64,000 nucleotides of DNA from Fasciolopsis buskii (taxonomy: Eukaryota; Platyhelminthes; Trematoda; Plagiorchiida; Fasciolidae), in the NCBI GenBank assembly GCA_008360955.1, contig LUCM01010391.1, positions 306,181 to 370,180 of the forward strand, written 5' to 3'. The position numbers and the translations under genes are program-made. Position 1 is the stretch's first letter, and each line of letters opens with the position of its first letter. Below, one piece after another: positions 25,861 to 38,113 of the stretch. The notes beneath the pieces were generated by a model. That model did no database searches. It was not told where the DNA came from and worked only from the letters and a program-made list of their open reading frames with translations.

Positions 25861-28349
25861 ACTTCACTATTTGATTTTCTGCTTCCCACGATTTGCGTGA
25901 ACATCTTACGGATGAGTACGGACGGAGGTAACATATTTTTGTATGTGTATGTGTGTGTAAGATGATGTTCTGGAAATGAGTATGGGACTTACGAAATCCA
26001 AATCCAGCTGTTTCAAAGCAACTTGTTTTGAAATTGCATCGACACTAAAGACAAGTGCGACGAAATCAGATGCACGCATAAAAGGAGTGTAGAAGATTAC
26101 GGATTTAGGGAAATGCTTTGTAGAATTTCCTGTTCTGACTCTACTAAAAAGACGAAAATCATTTAACAAACATGAGAAATGTTAAATTTCGCAAAATACA
26201 CGTGTGGTCAAAGGTGGTCGATTTAGGAATTGGTAAATTTGACTGAATTCAGCGTACATCCTTCAGAATCTCCGGCCATTTAAGCTCGCAGTAGGTTGTT
26301 TCAGCCAGTAACATTCGTGCTTAGCAGCATTTACGTCGTTCTTTTGCGCTGCCTTGGCTTTATACCCTTGATATCACAAAAGCATCAGTTTTCTACTTGT
26401 AGTTTTGTTGGAGGCTTAAATGCACATAAATTTGTACATAAGATTATTCCATTATTCTGTTTTCTGACATTCCGAATTAAATCACTACTAATTGCATTTT
26501 TTCTGGTCGGATATAAAATATTGGAGGTTCGTTTATGGTTTCGCGTTCTTATGACTAGTCAGGGCTAAACGCCGGTGGTTTATTCTAACCGGGTCAAATG
26601 ACTGGTTAGCTGTTTCACCGGCTCAACCGCACGTGGTGCATGTGCCAAATCGTCGGACCGAAACGGTTCAGGGAATAAACAACGGTCGACTTCTTATATG
26701 AGTCACGAAAAGATTTTAATTTATTGCTTTATTACCCTCTATAACTTTTCAACATAAATTGGGCCGGTGTTTACTTCTAAGCGATGTCTTCCTCCATTGA
26801 TCGGACTGCTTGCAAATCCTGGCGAAGCCACTTATCTCGGCGCAGCCTAGTCTAGAATATGGGAGTAGTTGGTCACGTATCTTAGTTTGCATTGTTTTGA
26901 AATTGTACCACATTGATAACAGGTTCCTTAGTGTTACGAAAAATTAACCGGTTTACTTGAAGCTAAGACGATACAGTAATCTGTCCTGTGGCCTTCGAAA
27001 GAATTCTTGCTCACTAGTATGTTTCGCGTGCGGATAGACAAACAAAACTTCCCCGGAAAAGAAACAGTACTGACAATAAAACCCACCTTTTTTCGAAGGT
27101 GAGACTTGCTTAGCCAACGAAAAACTTCCGACGAATCTCCGTGTGATTCATACATGGATTCACCATAAATGGACGCTTCTAACTATTCACCAGAGATCTC
27201 AGTGCCAATTTCTGCTCACTTTATAGAAGATTATTCTATTCTGATGCCATAGCATATGATTTACATTTGGACACGCCTAACCATTTTCCTATAACGATTT
27301 TTACTGACCCTAGCCATTTCCTTCAACATGGTCTGTTGGGTTGTGGGACGCATCCCTCCGGTGGGTTCAAACGGAAGCCAGTCCTTCCGTTATTACTTAT
27401 TCCACGTTGCGCTTAATTTTGACTATTTTTTTCATTTTTAAGCCTAGAGAAATAATATCTGTTGTTGATGGTAGTTAGTCAACTCGATTTCGCTAAACTT
27501 CCCTCTTCCTCATGACCTGTTGACAAGTATTGCCCCTCTGAGCCCTGGAAACAAACAGGTTTGGACTGAGTCATTCAGTTGTAGCCATATGGAGATGTCC
27601 ATGTTTGATCAACTCACCAATAATCAAAAATTAGCGTTAGGCGGTCTGTTTGCTGTTCGAAGCCGCAAGGTTACGACTGCTGTTTGTTCGCGTGCAAAAA
27701 TATCAGTTGGTTTCCGCCATTCAAAATTTTTGACTGCTCTGTTTACGGGCATTGGAATTCCTAACTCCCCTAGCACTGCCTGGTATCCGTGTCACACTAA
27801 GCTTAGCATGTAACGACCGAAACTTTTTTCAATAAACATGTCGCTTACGTGAATATCGCTTTCCGAATTTCAAGGAAACGTTGGAACCTTTGGCTTGTTG
27901 CCCGTTCCTTTTTAGTTAACATGAAGGAAAAATTAGCACCCGCCCTGGGTCGCTAAACAGTCACCTATGTTCCAACCAATCCACATCCGCCTGATATATT
28001 GTGGATTTTCAAAGTGTTGTTTACAATTGACCTGTTACCTCCATAACGGGATTCATTTGCGCACACACTTGATCATTTAGTTCTCATGTAAACAGAATTA
28101 TATACAACAACGAACTTCAGCTGGTCATAGATAGTAGAACGAAACCCATTTATAAAATGTTGCCATATTCGGGTGCGTGTTACAGTAATCAGAATGGTGG
28201 CATAATTCGAGAGAAGACGTGTTAGCGGTCATGGATGAACAAACAACGCAACTCAAGACCATTCATAAATTTGAACAGTTTCGTCATGTGATGCGATGGC
28301 TGGCTGAATCTACCAAATTCTCCAAGGTTAGGAATAGATCTGAAGCCTA

Positions 28350-30180
28350 AGAGTGGTCTTCTGTCGTCAGCAGTGTTTACCGGGATCTTCTAGGAGGTAT
28401 GTCCGAAATTTCTTTGGTATCTGCTGCCCCTCGGGAACCCTATTCGTTTCAAATGACCGTATCTCCTCCCAGAAGCTGAAATCTCTAAGAAAAAGCAAGG
28501 CGCGCTTCTACAAAGCCCGTAATATCTCAAGCGTGCTGCACAGTTCCAACCTAATAAAAGCTGAAATCCAACGCATCAACACTACAATCGCTGGCCAACT
28601 TCTGAGTGGTAACAACAACCGATTCCTACGGCAAGGCATCCGACTGTTGTGTGGTAAGAAGAAGAAGCATCAATCATGCTTTCATCCATCCTTCGAATTA
28701 TAAACCAGTGAATTTTTGAACAGGGTGATGACATGACAGTTACAAGATTTTCTGGGGAAGAGATGCTCGAGCTGCTGCGCACCACTAAAATTACCACAGG
28801 GGTTGGTTCAAATAGCTGTTTTAAGGCATGGTGCTGTAGCTCTGGCCGATGCATTTAATTCTCTAATTAACTCGTCATTAATCTCATCTTCCATCCCTGA
28901 CTGTTGGAGACCCGTCACTATTATTCCCATCCCTAAGTCTAACCGTTCTGTTGCTTTGACAAAACTTTTTCACCCCATCGCCTTAACATCTTCTGGTTAT
29001 AAATTGACAGAGCGTGCTAAAATCAAACGCCTGCGTTCTTCTAGGCATCCTTAAGATACATTTCGCTTTGCTTCCAAGTCCAACACGTCCAGTTTGGACG
29101 CTGTCGCCTCCCTCATTCGTCACATTTGTAAGCCCTTGACCACATCGATGAAATCTGTGCGTTGCGTCTTTCTAGACTATTATTCTTTATTGGATTCCGT
29201 CCTACGGTCTCTTCTACTTCACACACTGGAAAGGTTTAGTTGTCCCAGGTCTGATTACATTAATAACCGAACCCTGTAAACACGAATGGACGGTAAAATT
29301 TCAAAACCGTTGACTATCAACTCAGGCGTGCTACCAGGTGCTGTTCTATCATCGTTTCTCTTCTCTACTTAAATCAGCGACTTATCTGCTAGCTCCCTTT
29401 GTCATCTGCTTAAGGATGCTGATAATGCTGCCCTCTCTCAAGCCGTTTCGAACAACGATGAGTTTCAAAGTTTTTTCAACAACCTATCTTCTGTTCACGA
29501 TTCCCCTGCGCGAGCTGCTTTAAATCTCAACACATCTATATGTTTCCAATGTCTGTTCCCTCCTTCTCTCTCTCCCCCTCGGTCTGCCATCCCATTCAAA
29601 ACGTCTTTCATCAACTCAAAAATACTTACCAGGGTTGATTCTGTGAAATATCAGGTTTACCTAAAAAAGGATTTTAAAATTCTTCGCCGGGGATTATCAA
29701 TTATTAGCCGGGTGTCCTTAGTACCACTAACTGAATTGTCCCTTGATCGATGTGATCAACACTTATCAGCATGTGAGAAATTTGCTCACGAAATTCTTTC
29801 TGATCCCACGCATCCTCTGAACAACGGTCTTTCAAAGTGCCGCCCTCATGTTTCTACTCGATCGGCTTTTTGTTCCACACACTTTAGAATCAATATCTAT
29901 AGCAACTCCACTTTGCCATATTCAGCACGAAATTTGACAAACCGTGACCGTGTTTCAGCTTATTTTTTCTGCTTTATCTTTACCCCCACATTTTTTGACT
30001 GAAATGCGACGTTACTGATTATACACAAAAGCTTATACAACACTCAGTGAACGTGACAAGTATTTTTCGCACCATCTACAAAGTTAGGAGTAGACAATCA
30101 AGAGCTGTCAAGTGTCGCATCTTGAACACTGCCGAAGCCGTATAACCCCTCTCGGCGCGCTCAGACACAATTTGTCCAGA
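28350..30180 (+). mobile_element. CR1/jockey-like non-LTR retrotransposon relic
   Basis: Opposite strand to the dynein gene. In order: pre-RT segment KSKARFYKARNISSVL (28490s); SLINSSLISSSIPDCWRPV and IIPIPKSN with HPIALTS, the start of an RT domain (28850-29000); motif A-like RCVFLDYYSLLDSVL (29160-29200); motif B-like SGVLPGAVLSSFLFS (29320-29370); motif C degraded to LLKDADNAALSQAVS (about 29410-29445), where YADD is expected; then ILTRVDSVKYQVYLK and a C-terminal block ending near 30000. At least six stops or shifts break it into pieces. The clade is inferred from motif spacing and the C-terminal style, so CR1 versus jockey is unsettled. Confidence 0.8.
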
Positions 30181-30219
30181 CTCTTAAAATTCCCTGGGCC
30201 ACTTGTCATTATCCAACAA

Positions 30220-30405
30220 GTGATTTACAACCTGATCATGTGATAAATTGATCAATTACATATACGCACACATTCTTACAGTTGTTAGCAGATGTGAATG
30301 CAAACCTACAATTTCGCTTGATCCATCTCCAACCATAATTAATGTTACGTATTGGCATGGGTATGAATAACTGAAAACGAGCTTGTTCGCCACGTTGTGT
30401 TGTTC
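30220..30405 (-). repeat. Repeat family R2, one-ended copy
   Basis: Reverse-complement match to 37411-37590: the terminal block at 30362-30405 is almost identical to the 43-bp inverted ends of the 37.4-kb element, and the interior (CCAATACGTAACATTAATTATGG, ATTGATCAATTTATCACATGATCAGG) follows in the same order. The second inverted end is absent here. Sequence diverges just past the GGTTGTAAATCAC point. It begins about 40 bp after the LINE relic to the left. Confidence 0.8.
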
Positions 30406-30685
30406 TCGGTGCATAGTTCAATAGTAAAACTATCATGTAACGTGGTTCACTATAGTCATATAGTGTGGACACCGCTTAATTCAAAAAAATTTAGCATCGG
30501 CCGTCATTTTTGTTTAGTTCACGGTATATAAGGTAAGTGATGAACGGTTGAAATCAGTTTCCTAGAGGGGGCTGGTAGCACAACCTTCGGTCAGTTTTAC
30601 GTGTCCCTAGAGTCCTGGCCCTGCCCAGTTCCCCGGGACTAATAGAAAAAAGCACCGAGAAGTTAGGAATCTGGACCAGACTTAC

Positions 30686-31058
30686 CGACAAGTAGAGCAT
30701 GTCCATTTTCTTGCAACAAGACTCGGCTAACTCGACTTATATGCTCGATAGCAAATTTGAACATGACCAAATTCATCGGTGTCTTCGACAAGGAATTATA
30801 ATCCTCCAGATAATTTTCCATACGAGAAGTCAGAAGTTTGGCATCCGTGACCTCATTGTAAATATTATCGTCATGCATGTAATTACCGAACAATAACCCG
30901 CGAACATCTTCGTCCGAGACTCGTCCGCTACGACTCAGATGACCGAGAACTTTGTCCAGGTTCGTACGAAAAACATCCGAACAAACTTGACGGACGATTT
31001 CGAAAAATCGATTTCCATCCTCCACAGATATTAGTCGATCGTAAAAGACACGGTAAAC
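30686..31058 (-). CDS. DNAH7: Dynein heavy chain exon: AAA3-AAA4 linker
   Basis: Residues 911-1034 plus one base. It starts VYRVFYDRLISVEDGNRFF and continues through the AAA3-AAA4 connection, with LLFGNY, MENYLEDYNSLSK and the conserved MNLVMFKFAIEHISRVSRVL helix. It ends in HALLVG, the strand leading into the AAA4 P-loop. The donor G|GTAAGT leaves one base, which the next exon completes to Gly, so an intron of 8.8 kb sits at the first P-loop glycine. The acceptor is GAACAG|GTT. Confidence 0.95.
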
Positions 31059-32630
31059 CTGTTCGATATACAAATACGAGAAAACGTTTGTAAGTGATTG
31101 TAAAGCTTTCAGTGGTGATTCGTTGGTCGGTGTTGCATGACACTATCATTTCATGGATAAAAATCTCCCATTCCTCAGCAGTATTAAGCAATACGCACAG
31201 TCATTCGGTAAGTGTATTCACAACTTTCCGGACACTGGCGTTCAGGGAAACCGGCCAAACAGAAACCGGGCCAAAGCCAAGTAAAAATAGACACACGCAG
31301 ACCTCTGTTCACGTTGTTGTGATTGTCCTGTTTCATTACTAATGGCTGCTTAGTAGCTAGATACATGTGGTAATGTCTCTTCTCAATTTATCTTTGGTTA
31401 AAAGTGTTCAGATTTTAGTCAGTGAAACAATAAGCAGTCGGTTGAGAGAATCTGGAATTTAATATCGGGATCTCCACACTAAGGCAGTACTTCCCCTAGG
31501 ATTATCAGTTTTCCACGTCAATTGTTTCTGAACACTAAAAATGTGAGAAGTGCAGCAACACAAAAGTCTCCAAATTAGAATATAGGGATCCAATTTTCCA
31601 TTCTTTTCAAGCCGTAAAATGTAACATCTTTCGAACGTCATAATCTGTGAAATGTCCTTCTCTTCGCTCAAAAAACTTTATTGAATTACTGTGGCAATGA
31701 GTTCTTAAAGAACGGAAAAGATAAAAGATAAAAATAAAAGGTAGTAACGAACTGGTCATGAGTTCTTGCATCTGACTGCCCATAATCAGTCAAGTAGCGG
31801 TGGCCAATAGAATCTGTTGACCGTCATTGCAGGCCTAGTAACGATCATAGGATGAGCACTGAAAGGTCATTGGACATTCTGAACTCTGGACCACGAAAAG
31901 AAAAACGGACAAGTTTCTTAATAGTGCTTTTAGAAAGCAGAGTAATCCAACTCTCTGTAACAAAGCGCCATGGTGGTTCACGAAAAATGAAAAATGAGAT
32001 CGGGAACAAGACTACTCTGAAAAATATTCGTCTCTTTGCTACCATCTGGCCGTAAAAAGACAGTTGAAGGCTAACTAGCGATACGATGAAGTAAACGATG
32101 TCAATTTTCAACGGTTTTAGAGGATGCGCGGAAAGCACAGTGGAATACCTCACAGTAGAGGGAGTGTCTTGTAGGTTGTCACAAATTTCGCTGCCACTTT
32201 AGACAATGTAAATTTTAAAGCCTCAGAAGGTTGATTCGAAGTTTGGAAGATGCGGTGAGAATCATATCCTACAGAATAAGCAGTAAGTGGTAAGAGATGT
32301 ACACTGACAATGTCAACAGTTTCCTGAGTGAGCTTCAAAATCACAAACATCAGGATTCAAACGATAATATTCTCAATGTTGATGAGACGACGTAGTATTA
32401 TTGTGGCTTGTCAGATCGAAATTTGGAGAATTTTAAATGGAAGCAACCGGAAAGTATCGAAAGTTGGATTGCTGGTCCTATTTTGTTGAATTGCCAACGG
32501 AAGTAAAAATGTTTCCTCCGGTTATTTTCAGAAAGTATGGTTACCAACGCGGTTCCACAGGTTCTGATAATAACTTTCTATCTTGCAATCATTACAATTT
32601 ACCGAATGCATTGATCACTTCTTTACTGCC

Positions 32631-32815
32631 GGCGGTGGCCAAGTGGATGAAGTCGTGGCGTTTGGACCTGAAGGTCGAGGGTCCGAATCTGCCAACCGCC
32701 GGTCAGCTTCCCCACGTGGCAGCCCTCTGTTGGCCACGGCCCCCTTCCTGAGAAATGATGTACATTATTATTTCATTGACAAAAGAAGTAAAAGATAAAA
32801 AAGAAGAGAAAAGCC
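32631..32815 (+). mobile_element. tRNA-derived SINE, copy 1
   Basis: The head at 32631-32700 is 70 nt with a perfect six-base end pairing (GGCGGT with ACCGCC), an A box in GGTGGCCAAGTGGATGA and a B box GGGTCCGAATC. It resembles a Leu/Ser-type tRNA. The unrelated body includes TTCCTGAGAAATGATGTACATTATTATTTCATTGAC and an A-rich end near 32815. A second copy lies 430 bp downstream. Confidence 0.75.
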
Positions 32816-33063
32816 CTACGAGTAGTTGAAGACTTTAGAGAGTCAATACAGATAATACAGTTCCTCATTGAGTTTCTTTCTCATTATCTAATGTAGTGGT
32901 ACTGATTTTACCTCAAAACTGTACTGGAGTTATTCAATCTATAGATACGGTAGTAGTTTGGTTCTTCAAATTCATTCTCCAAAGAACATTGCGTGAACGA
33001 ATAATGGATAGTGTAGAAAAGGGAAACTAGGACAAGGTAACCTTAAAGCTGCTCATTTCGAAA

Positions 33064-33225
33064 ACGGTGGCGAATACGTTAGGGTCGTGGCGTTTGAATG
33101 TGAAGGTCGCTGGCTCGGGACCACCCGCAGTCCACACTGGGCACCCCACTGTCGGAAGCGAGTCTCTTCCTGAAAATGACGTACACTATTGTTTCATTAC
33201 TAAAGGAAATACAAAAAAGATGAAA
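33064..33225 (+). mobile_element. tRNA-derived SINE, copy 2
   Basis: Same family and orientation as 32631-32815. Shared blocks are GTCGTGGCGTTTGAATGTGAAGGTCG in the head and TTCCTGAAAATGACGTACACTATTGTTTCATTAC in the body, ending in an A-rich run. The head is more decayed: the A box is damaged and the B box reads GGCTCGGGACC. Confidence 0.7.
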
Positions 33226-35789
33226 AATCGATTTGTCAAGTGCACTGGGGCAGAGCTGTATTCTGACATGGTGATTGAGAATTGTCATGAAGCGCGTATG
33301 ACAACAACTGACAATGAAACTGATTCAGAAATTTCATTCGGTTTCTCCGGTACGAACAAATATTGTGGCGCACTCAACAACTGACTTCTGAAAGAAACTA
33401 AAAAGGTTTTCCCGCGACTCATTACATGGTCTGTTATTTGTATAACTGAACGGAGTAATGTTCGCTGATAGCATTGTTCAAAAGTCACTTGAACTGTTTT
33501 GGCACTGAATCAACTGAGATTGGAGGAAATTGGATTCACGAGCTCATTGTTGTTCTAAAATCCACCGAATGTGACGTAATACATGAATGAACCATGTTTG
33601 ACATGGACTATTTTGGAATAAGAGTTCGTCTGTGACACAAATCATGATCAAACATGGGTCGTGAACAGGTCTATTAGTTGAAAGCAGAGACCAAATAATT
33701 ATATAGGGCAACTAGTTCACTGTGTAATAAATACTGAGAGGAATATCTTCAGGTCGAAAATCAGAACTGGGAAAAACCAGGAACATTTCAATTGCATGAA
33801 CTCCATGGTCTCTGTTAGTGAAATGTTCCATCAGCATCATTATCATCGTTCAGCATTAAGCAGGAGCACTAGCCTTACGGACTGCGCCCTTTCTCCCAGA
33901 GTTATACATTAGTATCGAAGGGCTGAGCTGGTTTTGGACTTATAACGGTGCAGAAAGAATTCCATGGTAGTCAGTGTGCAGAATACACAAGCTAATTGGG
34001 CGAGTGAAAATTTCTCTAAGTCACTTGGTTTCTACGGGAAACAGCAACACCATCTCCGCCGTTCATTGTTCGTTGTCATGTCATTCAGTGTCTTCAGGTG
34101 ACTAGTAGAGGGATGTTTTGTGCCCCACCCACGGAGGCGTGAGGTACCAATGTTACCTAAGTTCGCCGTACATTTTCTCGAAATGGTTGCCAGTAGTTAC
34201 CATCGGAAATTGTACACATTAGTTGATAGAGTCGAAAGTGCGGTTTTTCATCTTTTCCGTTTGAAGTGCTTTTTCTCCCCGTGATGATACAGCACTGTTC
34301 GTTCTACGCTGCTCTCGAGCTGAACTACAGGCAAGAAATAGGCAAAGTAACGTACTAATCAAATGATATCATAACGCACACTATCTCTCAATCGACCTGA
34401 GTTCTGATGTGAAGATTTTTGTGTGCATCTTATGAATAGTAGTAACATGTCACAACTTTGGGTAGCCGCAAATTTGAAGAAGTAACGCTTTTTCCTTGTT
34501 TGATGGCGCAATTAATTCTTGTGTGTTACTAACATATCTGTTTATCACGGGACCGCAGTTTAACGACAAAATCAGCTATCCTTTGACATGTATTGATCCC
34601 AAGGTTAATGCATTCCGACGCGAACTGTTGTGGGGTAATGATCCCGCATGCGGGAGCTGCGACGTGAATGAATTCAACTCTACCGATCAGAAGTCGATCC
34701 ATATAAACATTAAATACGTATGCTATCCCCCCAAAAAATTTGTCCACAACTTTTGTGTGCATTGACATGCTCTGCTACTCTCTGTCGGCCTGGTTTTATC
34801 AATTCGAGATTGCCGTTCTCAGGAACTATTATATTTTAATGAAAATGTATTGAGTGAAATCGAGTAACTGTAAATCTAATCACAAGAAGCGCTATAACTA
34901 TCGTAGCTCACATGTGATCCCAGCGACCAATCTCAAGGATGGCTTACCAACTCTCATGGTGTCTAGGGCACTAGTTAGCATATGAGCGAGGTCTGGAATT
35001 GGACACAGTCGTGTTACATGAGGAAGCATCATGATAATTATGGTCCATCAGTATCCTGGGCTATCTACTGCATTTCTCCTAAAACTGCTTTCAAAACACT
35101 GATTTTGCCACCCTTCATCAAGATCTGATTTCCGAAATCGGTCTTAATTTTAAGCATTCATCATTGGTGTCACATGATGACCTGTCGAGCATCATTGTGA
35201 TTGGGGAGACTAATACAACGGTAGGAATAGTAAACCAATCTAAAAATAGAATAATCTGTGATACGAAAAGTATTACTTATTGGGATTGTGTTGCTTTTCT
35301 CTTGCCTTAAAATCATCACCGTTTATGGCGACAGATTATTTACCGAAGTAAGAAGAAAGAAATCCGTGAAAAGTGTTAAAAACCCTGGTGGATTCAAGCA
35401 CATCCAAGTCAAATCCGGCTTGTTTTACTTGTCACAGAACGAGTTCTGAGTAAATGACTGTTATCAAGCAAAAACGGGGCAGATCAAAAACTAACTTTGT
35501 AGTGTCAACTAAAAGGTCCATTTGGAAATGAAAGCTTGGATGACATGTTGGCTTGATATGATGGTCCGCTATGTCAGATGACGCTTACGTGTTTCATTTT
35601 CTAGGCTGCCATCATGTTTAACTTAGATAATTCCGAACTCGTGGCTTAAAAACTACGGAACCCATAATAATCAGGTCTCTAGAAGAGACTGACGGTTGCA
35701 GAAAGTCGCCTCACCAGGATCGCAACTCGCATAAGATAACGGAGGTCAGGCACATTACACTACACGTCTGCCGAGTCGCAGATAAATAA

Positions 35790-35812
35790 CACGCACACAC
35801 ATACACACACAC
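35790..35812. repeat. CA dinucleotide repeat
   Basis: ACACGCACACACATACACACACAC, imperfect (CA)n in intron 7. Confidence 0.8.
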
Positions 35813-36149
35813 TGCCTACGCGTACAAATTGTCCAGCTCCTTAGTACGTGAAAGAAGCCTGCTGGATTTATCGATTTACTCCTATCGGCCACCATCACTC
35901 GATGTTTGTGAACGTGAACTCATTCATTCGGTAAGCGACCAGCTCAGTGAATGGTTGTTTGGTCTCTCAGAGGTGAGGTCACAATGGTGGATAAAATATC
36001 CATTATCAACAGGAGGAAAATAAAAACTTCCATATCCGATTGATCCAGAGATAGATGTAGAAGTACTACAGGTAGACATCGGACCAATATATAAATGAAC
36101 AGGAAAGAAATGGACGATTGATAAACTGTCTAACCAATTCAATTCTTAC

Positions 36150-36332
36150 CTCATGTACCCATAAACGCATCAATTTTTCTGCCTCGGTCATTTGCGCCGC
36201 GGGAACCAAACGAACACCCTTGATTACACGCGAGAAATCACGTAAGTTGAAGACATAATGCGATTTGGCTGGTGTGGGCAGGAAAGTGCGAATGGCTGTT
36301 TTATAAACCTGGAGTGTGGCTTGAACCATGAT
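36150..36332 (-). CDS. DNAH7: Dynein heavy chain exon: AAA3 C-terminal helices
   Basis: A 183-nt exon (61 codons, residues 850-910), phase 0 at both ends. It contains the strongly conserved FLPTPAKSHYVFNLRDFSRVIKG segment of the AAA3 small subdomain and ends at RLWVHE, which is followed in the next exon by VYRVFYDRL, a continuous motif in this family. The acceptor is CCAAAG|ATC, preceded by a TTTTCTGTTCCCCC tract; the donor is GAG|GTAAGA. Confidence 0.95.
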
Positions 36333-37410
36333 CTTTGGACGCCGGGGGAACAGAAAACGTAAATAAGAGAATGGGCATCTATTTGTCACGTGCCAACAAT
36401 TTGCGTGGAATCCCTGAGTAAAACAAAGACGTTAGTTTCACAAAACGGTGATGACTTGTATGGAATTCGATGAGTAATCAAGACATGTTTAAACTCAGCA
36501 CCAAGAGTTACTGTTTTCCCTTGGAATAGGTGGGAAGTTCGGTGACAGCCATGAGCCAAAAGTTCGGTTTGCGAGCTCATTGGGATTTTAAAGTGAGCAT
36601 CAGCGCCTCACTCAGCATTAAGAAACTGTGGAAGAATTGCACAGCTGTTTCGTCCTCTCTTGGGATCATCAGCAGTGCTTATATACCGCGCCTGAACTAA
36701 AATACAAACCCGGGACTGACAATTGAGTCAAACGCCCGAGCCATTACATTTGCTGGACGGTCTGTCCACGGTTCATCGAACATCACCACACGATATAGCG
36801 CCCTTATCAGTATGTAGATTTTGGAGGCTGCAGACCTTTGATCACCATATGCTCGACCTCTAGGTGATAGACGGCTTCTTTTTAGAATGAAAACATTACA
36901 AACAACCAAACAGCTCTGCTACCTGGTAGTCTATAGTCGTAGAAGACTTAATGCGGTTTTCAAGGGAATCATCATTGCACTTCTTTAGTCAGTGGGGTTT
37001 ATCTTATTCTCGCGAGCTGAGGTGACGGATCAAGTGTCACGCTGATCAGGAGAAGGGGAAACAGACACTCACACAGTTTTTCGAATAATAAATCATGAAT
37101 TCGACGTATCTAACCGCATGCACGGACGAGTTGACTGACACATCATTAACTGCGACCGACCGGTCGAGGAGGGCATGCGCGACTTGCAATACGAAAGATA
37201 ACGAAAATCTTATACTACTTATTGGAATGTGTATTTCCCAATAATGATAGATTATTGTGCCTCCGTTACTAAATGGTTGCATAACACCAATGGCTCAACA
37301 TCGTCTTACTTTGACTTGTCCACATGAGAGCATCGCGGTCCCACAGTATAAAACCTCTGAGTCATAGTTTATTAGCGGGGGCGTTTTTGGCAGTCATTGC
37401 ATTCCATTTT

Positions 37411-37642
37411 GAACAACACAACGTGGCGAACAAGCTCGTTTTCAGTTATTCGTATTCATGCCAATACATAACACTAAATATGGTCTGGAGATGGTTCAAG
37501 GGAAATTGTCCGTTTGCATTCACATCACTTCACAACTCTAAGAATGCGTCTGTGTGTATGTGTAATTGGTCAATTTGTCACACGATCAGGTTGTAGACCA
37601 CGAATAACTGAAAACGAGCTTGTTCGCCACGTTGTGTTGTTC
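37411..37642. mobile_element. Short terminal-inverted-repeat element, family R2 (MITE-like)
   Basis: Left end 37411-37453 and right end 37600-37642 are 43-bp perfect inverted repeats, starting GAACAACACAACGTGGCG and ending CGCCACGTTGTGTTGTTC. The 146-bp interior has no coding capacity. A relative at 30220-30405 shares one end and the interior. No clear target-site duplication flanks it (left flank TTCCATTTT, right flank TCAGTGTG). Size and structure fit a non-autonomous DNA transposon, but the superfamily cannot be assigned. Confidence 0.8.
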
Positions 37643-38088
37643 TCAGTGTGTTCTATGGGATTTTTCAAGTATTCCATTTTACTACCAACATTCCCATTAC
37701 TGCCCTAGTCATAGAGATGAAGATTTGAGCTCTGTCTAGAGACGCGGTGATCCTCGGTCTTTGAAAAACGTGAACAGACTTAATCACATGCGCTTCGCGC
37801 CTTCCTGATTGGGGCCCAAGAGATGAAGACTGTCGCTGGTTGGAGACGTTGAAAAATGTCTCACAACCGCAGTTGATGGCGTGAACGTTTTGTGGCCCGT
37901 CCGTGGAATTTATTTCCTTTAAAAAGAACCGAAAAACAACCGAAAAATTCACAAAATATGCACAGTGAAAACACAAAGAAACTGTTGGTTTGTTATGGTT
38001 TATTGTTTTCCCTCTATTGTTTATTCCTTTTACGTAATCCCACTGATAAATTGTTAGTTGGCACCATGCTTGTTTTCAAGCCGGTTTA

Positions 38089-38113
38089 TTATATATATAT
38101 ATATTTATATATA
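38089..38113. repeat. TA-rich simple repeat
   Basis: (TA)n interrupted by a TTTA, in intron 6. Confidence 0.85.

Larger units (their letters stand above)
21865..30685 (-). other. Dynein intron 8, 8.8 kb
   Basis: Splits the first glycine codon of the AAA4 P-loop. It contains a tRNA-like SINE near 23286, a GC-richer anonymous block at about 25080-25440, a Tc1-like transposase relic at 25590-25860, a CR1/jockey-like LINE relic at 28350-30180 and an R2 repeat copy at 30220. In 21900-23250, 23500-25070 and 25900-28340 I recognise nothing. Confidence 0.75.
31059..36149 (-). other. Dynein intron 7, 5.1 kb
   Basis: Contains two copies of one SINE (32631 and 33064) and a CA-rich repeat at about 35790-35812. 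An isolated NVDET-like string near 32375 recalls transposase motifs, but there is not enough around it to call. In 33230-35780 nothing is recognisable. Confidence 0.75.

Noticed and set aside
32360..32540. NVDET-like string suggesting a pogo or Tc1 transposase
   Set aside because: Only one short motif, with stops around it and no second transposase motif in order.
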